A stretch of 64,000 nt of DNA, from the NCBI RefSeq assembly GCF_030704535.1, contig NC_081819.1, forward strand, positions 20,928,001-20,992,000, given 5' to 3'. The position numbers and the translations under genes were made by a program. Below, piece after piece: positions 56,751 to 64,000 of the stretch. Position 1 is the stretch's first letter; the number at the start of each line of letters is the position of its first letter. Source of the stretch: Vitis vinifera (taxonomy: Eukaryota > Streptophyta > Magnoliopsida > Vitales > Vitaceae). The notes below the pieces were generated by a model, which was given only the letters and a program-made list of their open reading frames with translations, made no database searches and was not told the origin of the DNA.

Positions 56751-57480
56751 TATATAAAAATTGAATTTACATTAAAGGTATTTTATCAAGAAACACGTTT
56801 CATAATTCCATAAAATTAAATTTATGTTAAAGGTAAATTTCTTCAAAAGATACTTTTTCATAATTTTTTTATTAGTCATACACATTAAAAATAAATAAAT
56901 TTATACGAAAAAAAATCTCATTTCTATAATACCATAAAATCAAAATTTATACTAAAGGTATCTCTTGAAAAGACATATTCCACAATTTTTATATTAGTCA
57001 CACAATGAAAAAAAAATGAATTTACATTGAAGACGTATGTACACTTTTATAAAATTGAATTTATACTAAATGTTTCTTTTAAAAAAACACTTTTCACAAT
57101 TTTTATATTAGTCATCTGTCGAAAAAATTAAATTTATTCTAAAAGTGTCTTTTTTTGAAGGAAAACTTTTCAATATAAATTTAATTTTATGGAATTATGA
57201 AAAATGTATTTTGAAAAGATACTTTTAATATAAATTTAATTATTTTAATAGATTACTAATAAAAAAATCAATAAAAGAGACACATTTGATATAAATTTAA
57301 TTTTATAAAATGGTAGAAAGTGACTTTTAAAAGATACTTTTAATATAAATTCGATTTTGTAGAATTATAAAATATGTGAAGAGATACTTTTAAAGTAAAT
57401 TCAATTTTTTTTAACGTGTATTACTCATATAAAAATTATAAAAACTATTTTTTCAAGAGATATTTTTTAAAGTGACAAAA
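56750..57480. repeat. Large foldback of ~60 bp units
   Basis: Left half (about 56750-57130): several units with AAAATTAAATTTAT(G/A)(T/C)TAAAGGTA, TTTCTT.AAAAGA and ACTTTTCA(T/C)AATTTTT. Right half (about 57150-57480): the same words in reverse complement (TTTTAATATAAATTTAATTTTAT). The two halves could pair as one long imperfect hairpin. It looks like a foldback transposon or an old inverted tandem array. I see no clear target duplication. Confidence 0.7.
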
Positions 57481-57489
57481 AAGTGTTAT

Positions 57490-58440
57490 AGATTTAAAAA
57501 TAATTTTTAAAATTAATTTTAAATTCACCGTACAATTACCAAAAATCCCACATCAAGGGATTGCTTGATTCTCAAGTTTATGTAAAAAGGAAATCACTAG
57601 CCTATATGAAGGAGAGTGCAATGAACTTGGACATGACCATTCGCCAAGAGGCAGCGCAAGTTGACCAAGTCAAATAATCGAAACAAACTATCTCTTATCA
57701 TTTTAGTCTTAAAAAAAAAAAAAATTATATTTTTATATTTCCAATTCTTTTCAAGAACCATCAATTACTTTACTCTTATAGACTTTTCAAATCAAACAAT
57801 TTTGTTTGATGTCCAATTAGACAAATCACACTGTGGGTGTTCATGGACTGAACTTGATAGGTTCGGATAAACGTGTTATTCAAATTTTGGGTCAAATATT
57901 CAAATATTTAAAAATAAAACCTAAAAGAACAGCTTTTACTAAAATATTTGAAATGCATTAAGAATTTACACTTAGAAATAAGTGGGTCTTAAATTTTGTT
58001 AAGGATTGGAAATTTTTTTATTATGTAATAATTAAAACTTTGACAGGCTTTTAGAAGTCATTGTTATTTGCAGAGTAACCTGAGGAATTTGATATAAATA
58101 TTTATTAAAATGTCATGGTTTTGAGACTATTTTTAAATTTATACTACTTTGATATTAAAAATATGGTTTTTAAAAATATTTAATAAAATATATCAATTTT
58201 TAACTACTTTCAAATATAAAACATTTTTTATGATAGTAATAAGAAGTTTTTTTTTTTGAATAAATAATTTTAATTTAAATATGAAAATTGCCTTTTAAGA
58301 AGATAATTTTAAAATAGTAATGAAATTGTTTCTAATTTTCTTAACCGGATTGCAAATTTAAAAATGTTTTTGAATTATGATATTTTAAAAATTATTATTA
58401 TTTTTAAATTACGGTGTATTTTTTGAAATCCTTGAATCCC
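57490..58440. other. AT-rich intergenic, no gene seen
   Basis: Short open frames only, with a brief GC-richer patch at 57540-57660 that contains no recognisable signal. Confidence 0.5.
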
Positions 58441-58489
58441 ACATGCTTTGGAGAGAGAAGATGATGACATCATCCTTATTTGTACAGCT

Positions 58490-58810
58490 CAAATATATAA
58501 TTAAATATATTTGAATTAAATAGATGATATTTTTAATATTAAATATATTTTTAAATTAGATATATTATTATGAAATTTGACAATATTATTTTTGAATAAT
58601 ATTTAATGTAGTTTAATAATAAACGAACGACCAAATTCATTTTTTTTATTGACACATACTTTATTATTGTTGACAAATTATATGTATTATATATATTAAA
58701 TTTTTTTTCTATAAAACAATTTCAAAACATCTATTATTACTTTCTTAGAATTTTTTCCGAACATTTCCATAAGTTCTAATCCATTTTTACTCATTCATAT
58801 GTTGTATTAA
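58490..58810. mobile_element. Diverged fragment of the hAT-like element interior
   Basis: Shares word order with 49490-49800 of the 946 bp element: TTGAATTAAAT.GAT, TTAAATTAGA.ATATTAT, AATTTAATAATAAA, then ACATA(C/T)..TTATTATT and AAACATCTATTAT. Terminal repeats are not visible, so it is a decayed or truncated relative. Confidence 0.5.
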
Positions 58811-58989
58811 AATATCTACTTTCTTATAAAATCAAATTATTGACATATTTGTCAAAACTAATATTTTTATCTTTAAGTACAAAGAATAATATAAAATCTT
58901 GGATCAATAATTATTTTTTGTTCTAATTTAATCACCCAAAATATACAAAAATTGAGATGAACATTCAATCATGTAATGACTAATGAGTT

Positions 58990-59438
58990 GCTGATTTTTA
59001 TATAGAAAGAGACCTACCGTTTTGTTTGGCAGTGAAGGCTTTTTGATTCAAAGTGAAAACTTGTAATTCATTACTTCCATCATAGAAAGCCTTTGATAAT
59101 GCACTCCAAATTTCTTGAGCGGTGGGTAAGCGTAAGTAACGCTTCATAATTTCTGGACTCATGGACATTAACAACCATCTCTTCACCTTTTGATTCCCAG
59201 CATACCATTTTTCATATCCATCTTCTAACTCTTTTGGTAGATTTGTCTTACCTCGAATGTAGGAAAGTTTTTCCCGTTCGGCAATATGCATCTCCACGAG
59301 TTATGACCAAACGTCATAGTTTGATTCAGTCAAAATAATTCCTGGATTGAAAGTACCTTCAGATTGAAAAACAATAGTATTTTTTTCCGACAAACTATCC
59401 AGGATTTCAGTTCTATGGCTTTGATACCAACTTCAAAT
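58990..59438 (-). pseudogene. Copia gag fragment
   Basis: The open frame 59297-58998 (99 codons) encodes a gag-type segment: GYEKWYAGNQKVKRWLLMSM, RYLRLPTAQEIWSALSKAFY. The same frame extends upstream to about 59380 (GIILTESNYDVW) across one stop near 59300. A primer-binding site variant, TGGTATCAAAGCCAT (minus strand, 59429-59415), precedes it. All of pol is missing. A truncated element related to the UBN2/gag group of plant Copia elements. Confidence 0.8.
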
Positions 59439-59707
59439 TGATGAATGGTAGTTTTTCATTCATACTTTCATTCGTTCATGTACAGATTATATATAGAGTG
59501 TAATCACCATTCTAAGAATGGGAAAGGATGATACAAGGAAAGAATAATATAAGGAAATAACAACTAATATCCTAATATCTCAACTTTCCTAATATCTCAA
59601 TATTCTTAATATCTCAATATTCCTAATATCTAAACATTCCTAATATCCCAACACTGAATGACATAAGGAAAGAATGATATAAGGAAAACATTTCTAATAT
59701 CTCAACA
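59439..59707 (-). repeat. 5' LTR of the truncated Copia element
   Basis: About 269 bp. On the element's strand it starts TGTTGAGATATTAG and ends CATTCATCA, 9 bp before the primer site. It contains five or six repeats of CCTAATATCTCAA-type words. No partner LTR is in the window. Confidence 0.7.
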
Positions 59708-62220
59708 CGTTCAGTGTCTCATTTGAGCCAGTTCTGAATCTATTCATGTCCATGGGTATTTCCACCAGATGCTTCAGCAGATACAAGTGCGGATACAGTG
59801 CTCTCAATCACAAGAGAATCACTCTGACGCCTTGCATGTAGAAGGCCAATCGTTGTCTCCAATTTTCTTCATTATAGGTTCAGTGACGAGATGACATTTG
59901 AGAATCTGGTACTGATCAAACTTTTTCCTGGAAGGAGCATTGAACGAGTCCTCTTCATCGTTTGCATTCCCGGCAGCTGTGGGCTTGAAAATGGCGCACC
60001 CAAAGGTGGCCATGCACTCTTATGCAGAAGTGGGGGCCCATGGTGCTATAGTTGAGCATTGAATATGGACTTCAGGTCTTCTAATCTTGGATCGACTTCT
60101 GATGCTTCATTCAAGCACATGACATGGCATCTCCTGCTTTATTTCCCTTGTACAGGGCAGCCAAACCTGGGAGGATTCCACCATGGTCCTTTTGCCATTG
60201 ACGAAAATCTCCATGCAGCTGGTGATACGACATTCTTATTCAGACTTCCACAAATTGCTCACAGACAGTTTCCTTCAACTGAGATATCATGTTGTCATTG
60301 ATCTTCAGGTGTTCAGTTTCACAAATAACTTTTTGTGCTTCAGACGTATCAAAACACCCAGAATCGAAAATTAATCCCCAATCAATTGGATTCAACAACT
60401 TCTTTGCATGTGTGAAGGCAAAAGAACAAGAAGTCTGATGCTTTCTGGTTCTAAAATATCACAACCTACAGAAAATTGCAAATTCTGCAGGGCTAGAGAA
60501 ACATTAGGCGGAACCATTTGCTTACAGTGGAGATGAGGGTGGAAGGAAGGCAAGAAACATGGATGACTTGTTCTCCTTTGGCTTCTTGCTTAGTAACTCA
60601 TCAGTGAATTCTAGCTCAACTGTTGTTTTCATTGTGGGTGTCTTTGATTCACTCCTCTGATCCGAAGTGGGTAGCTGTCCTTGCTCCAGTAAATCTGGAA
60701 CCGAAATTTGTCAAGCAATCTTGCAATAGGAGCAGCTCCTTTTTCGGGGTCTTTAAGCTTCACACAGAGGCCTTGAATGAGAGAGTCCCATTTCTTCAGA
60801 AAAACCTCCAAATAAATCAGAAAAACCTCCAACCTTGATAGCTTTTGCATACACTGCTGCTGCATCACTTTCTTCTCATGTAAAGACTCGGCACCTTTGG
60901 CAATGCCATTGCACCAGAGCCACTATACAGACCTCTGAAAATGAATGGTGATCTAGCCATACACCATTAACGAGCTTCTCACCAAACTGCTACTTGTTGA
61001 AACTGTTCTTTGTCATGTTATGGCCATGTCTAGCACCTTCCATTCCATGCATGACCTGATTAAGTCCTTCAAGTAAGTATTCAGACCATAGCTTAGCAAA
61101 AAGAGAGTCCCCTGGAATCCCTTTAAGACCGGGTATGCTGAAGTGATTTGAGTGCCATGAAGGAGAGGTGAAGGACGGACATTACACAATTGGGATCGCA
61201 GTACCTTCTCAGCCATGGTAACACGAAGTCTACACATAGTTCATCAGTTGAAGCGTGCTCATGCACAAGACTTGGGCACCACAGATCCTGGATTATCAGC
61301 ATTTTGGTGACTGCTAAGAACCTAAACTTTATATCATCATCTATGACTCCCATTTCTGGAGACTTTTGGGGTTAGGTTTCTTCATTGGCTACTCCAGAAA
61401 GGACCACATAAAGCCTCTCTGGAAATGGTTTTAGTTCTCCATCTGAAAATTCACTCTGGTTTGTTAGCATCAAGGTAGGGACCTGTGAAAGGCTCCATAT
61501 TCTTGTACCAAGCATCTCTGCTTCCTCAGGCTGGCAAAATGCAGCTCGAACATCATCTTGTTTGCCATTTCATGCATCGACGTTCATTCTCCCCTACCAA
61601 GTTGCGATTTCACTTTGCTCATACTTCTTTCCCCAACAAAGATATCTCAGACCCTGCTAGGATCAAAGCTTGAAGCAGTGCCGTGAAATAGAGGTCTAGT
61701 TTGTCCACACCTTCTCTCGGCAATCTCAGTTTCCTTGAAAATCTGGTGTGTGCCTTCCAGCAACTGCATGAGCACCAGTGTACCGAACAAGCTTCAAAAC
61801 TGCTCCCTGGCCAGCAGCAACAATCTCCGTCTTACTATCCACCATTGTCTTTGGAAAATTCTCCACAATTATGGCATCCTTGAAAGCTTTATTGAAGCCT
61901 GAAGAAATACCTTTTGTGATCTGATCCTTAGTGCAGGCTCTGGGGGTTCTGGAGATATCTCCTCTGCAGGTAAATTAACTTCCCAGGCAATCGCAACTTG
62001 ATTTTGATCCTGCTAGTTCCATTCAATTACCTTATTGATAATAAGCTCTGCATGTTTCACAAGCAGCAATAGTGTGTCACCTGAAGCAGTACCAGTAGTG
62101 GCAGTGTAGCTCATTTTTATCATACGATATATTTCAAGACATAAATCAATTATCCCATGCTCATGAAAGGTCAAAGACCACTTACCTATCATCACATGCA
62201 ATCAGAATTAATACCTGAGA
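59708..62220 (-). pseudogene. Decayed protein-coding gene, unidentified
   Basis: Base composition jumps to near 45% GC. The minus strand carries successive coding-like pieces in different frames: 62201-62013 (SYTATTGTASGDTLLLLVKH, INKVIEWN, then NQVAIAWEVNLPAEEISPEP after a stop), 61353-61123 (KFRFLAVTKMLIIQDLWCPS), about 60640-60540 (TTVELEFTDELLSKKPKENK, MFLAFLPPSSP), and 60013-59819. Many stops and frameshifts separate them and no splice pattern rescues them, so this is an old, possibly processed pseudogene. I considered a large adaptor- or HEAT-type trafficking protein (for example the plant AP-5 beta subunit) but cannot support any name. The truncated Copia element adjoins one end and a second Copia element the other. 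Confidence 0.6.
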
Positions 62221-62285
62221 GTCAGCTATTAAGCGAACCATGGGCAGAACTATTGGTCACATCACTAAATTCCGACGTTTTGTAC

Positions 62286-62515
62286 TGATAAGCCAAGAAA
62301 AGAGGAGTTAGTTATTGATCTCACGAGATGAAGCCCACTTGTTATTTGTTAGCTTTATTGTTATTGGTTTGTTATTTTACCAACTGTATTTTAGTTGTAC
62401 CAGTTGTTATTACAGCTTGTCTCCATCTATTGTAACAGAGTTCTTTGAACAATATATATATTCAATTTCTCTCTCCTGCTTCAAAAACAAAGAGAGCAAA
62501 GTTTCAGTTTCATCT
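62286..62515 (+). repeat. Probable 5' LTR of an Ale/Retrofit-like Copia element
   Basis: The sequence just before a perfect tRNA-Met primer site (TGGTATCAGAGC, 62525-62536) has T/A-rich LTR character, including a TATATATATTC stretch at 62452. Neither end can be fixed, because the partner LTR lies outside the window. Confidence 0.45.
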
Positions 62516-62524
62516 TTTCTATCT

Positions 62525-62536
62525 TGGTATCAGAGC
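62525..62536 (+). other. Retrotransposon primer-binding site
   Basis: TGGTATCAGAGC, complementary to the 3' end of initiator tRNA-Met. It marks the start of the internal region of the right-edge Copia element. Confidence 0.85.
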
Positions 62537-62600
62537 TCACGTTCAAGGTGTGAATTTTTCTTCTCTTTCTCACTTTCTCTCTGTTTCTCTCTATCCAAAC

Positions 62601-64000
62601 ATGGCCTCTACTTCGACACAATCTTCTTCTTCCTCTAGTTCGATTGGATATGGACAAAGCTCAACAATGGTGTCCATTCCTTCCTATTAGATGCTTAATC
62701 ACACTCTGGCTATGAAACTTGATTATACGAATTACTTCCTGTGGAGATCTCAGATTGATAATGTTGTTTTTGCTAATGGCTTTGAGGATTTCATTGATGG
62801 AACCTCTATCTGTTCGGAGAAAGATCTGAGTCCAGGAGTGATCAATCCAGCTTTTGTTGCTTAGAGGAGACAAGATCGAACAATCCTCAATTGGATCTAC
62901 TCATTGCTCACACCAGGTATCATAGCACAGATCATAGGCCATAATACTTCTCACTCTGCTTGGAATGCCTTGGAAAGTATTTTTTTTCATCTTCTTCAAG
63001 AGCTAGGATAATGCAACTCAAACTCGAATTACAAACCACAAAGAAATGATCAATGTTGATGATAGACTACATAATGAAGATCAAAGGAGCTGCTGATAAT
63101 CTAGCTGCTATTGGAGAACCTATCTCAGAACAAGATCAGGTTATGAATCTTCTTGGAGGTCTTGGATCCGACTACAATCCTGTTGTTACTGCTATCAACA
63201 TTAGAGATGATAAGATCTCTCTTGCAGCTATACATAGTATGCTATTAGCCTTTGAGCATTGTCTTGAGCAACAAAGCTTGATTGAACAAATGTTTGCCAA
63301 TTATGTCTCTTCCTCTAATAACAGAGGTGGTGGAAGGAAGTTTAATGGAGGTCGTGGACAAGGCTACGCTCCAAATAACAATAATTACACCTACAGAGGT
63401 CGTGGACGTGGAGGTAGAAATGGACAAGGTGGAAGACAAAATTCCAATCCAAGTGAGAAACCTCAATGTCAGTTATGTGGTAAGTTTGGCCACACTGCTC
63501 AGATCTGTTATCACAAGTTTGATATCTCTTTTCAAGGTGGTCAGATTACTACTTCTCCTTCTTTGAATAATGGGAATCAAAACAATATACCTACTGTGGT
63601 TGCTTCTTCTTCTAATAGTCCTACAGATGAGAGTTGGTATTTGGATTCTGGAGCAAGTCACCATCTGACTCAGAATTTGGGAAATCTAACCAATACTTCA
63701 CCATACACGGGAACAGATAGAGTCACTATTGGTAATGGTAAGCATCTCTCTATCTCCAATATTGGCTCTAAACAACTTCATTCTCATACACATTCTTTTC
63801 AACTCAAGAAGGTGTTTCATGTTCCCTTTATCTTAGCTAATTTGATTAGTGTGGCTAAGTTCTGCTCAGATAATAATGCCTTGATTGAGTTTCATTCTAA
63901 TGTTTTCTTTGTGAAGGATCGACATACGAAGATGGTTCTTGCTCAAGGCAAGCTTGAACATGGGCTTTACAAGTTTCCTGTGTTCAGCAACAAGAAACCT
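62601..64000 (+). pseudogene. Copia gag-protease region (Ale/Retrofit type), decayed, partial
   Basis: Starts MASTSTQSSSSSSS at 62601. In-frame stops occur at 62688-62690, 62862-62864 and about 63046-63048, and a T-run length change at about 62979-62986 shifts the frame. From about 63050 the frame stays open to the window edge: gag (IKGAADNLAAIGEPISEQDQ, LLGGLGSDYNPVVTAI), an Arg/Gly/Asn-rich stretch, a CCHC knuckle (CQLCGKFGHTAQIC, 63470-63510), the protease motif WYLDSGASHHLT (about 63636-63671), and the start of the integrase pre-core. The order gag-protease-integrase fits Copia. The element continues past 64000. Confidence 0.9.

Overview
The window is plant nuclear DNA: AT-rich, with spliced genes, LTR retrotransposons and small non-autonomous elements. 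A eudicot such as grapevine (Vitis) fits best; that species guess rests on general resemblance, not on a search. It holds one large intact gene, a local family of short B3-domain genes, and many transposable-element remains.

Layout. Positions 1-4900 are intergenic: a tRNA-type SINE-like block, a weakly supported minus-strand transcription unit, and a 120 bp x 3 tandem repeat ahead of the main promoter. Positions 4885-17250 hold a 23-exon plus-strand gene for an ATX3/4/5-type (trithorax-like) histone H3K4 methyltransferase. I could assemble it exon by exon into a 1052-residue protein with PWWP, PHD, extended PHD, SET and post-SET modules. Three of its introns need GC-AG splicing. Positions 17250-20180 are AT-rich spacer. 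A young Tork/Tnt1-like Copia element on the minus strand fills 20181-24964; its 378 bp LTRs differ at two sites and its polyprotein is broken by one in-frame stop.

From 25000 to 56100 the window is a recombined array of eleven copies of a B3 domain gene (the DUF313 / At2g31720-like type). Five minus- or plus-strand copies look intact apart from one 201-residue variant (six in all with it: 33125, 35880, 37538, 46129, 52893, 55257); five are frameshifted or truncated. The ancestral unit reads: 3' end of the ATX gene, spacer, one plus-strand B3 gene, a 50 bp piece of ATX exon 11, then three minus-strand B3 genes of types I, II and III. It is repeated about three times, each time incomplete, and the second full copy carries a truncated ATX SET fragment at 39187-39828. 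The array grew by unequal exchange, and the breakpoints are visible at about 27798, 35722 and 39187. Comparing copies gives empty sites for several insertions: the Copia element, a 3.3 kb solo LTR present in two units, a 946 bp hAT-like element, and a 3.0 kb solo LTR.

From 56100 to the end are a large foldback made of about 60 bp units, a truncated Copia element (58990-59707), a decayed minus-strand protein-coding pseudogene I cannot name, and the 5' part of a decayed Ale/Retrofit-type Copia element running off the right edge.

The working genes are therefore a chromatin modifier and a cluster of putative DNA-binding proteins. They are linked by shared duplication history rather than by a demonstrated pathway.
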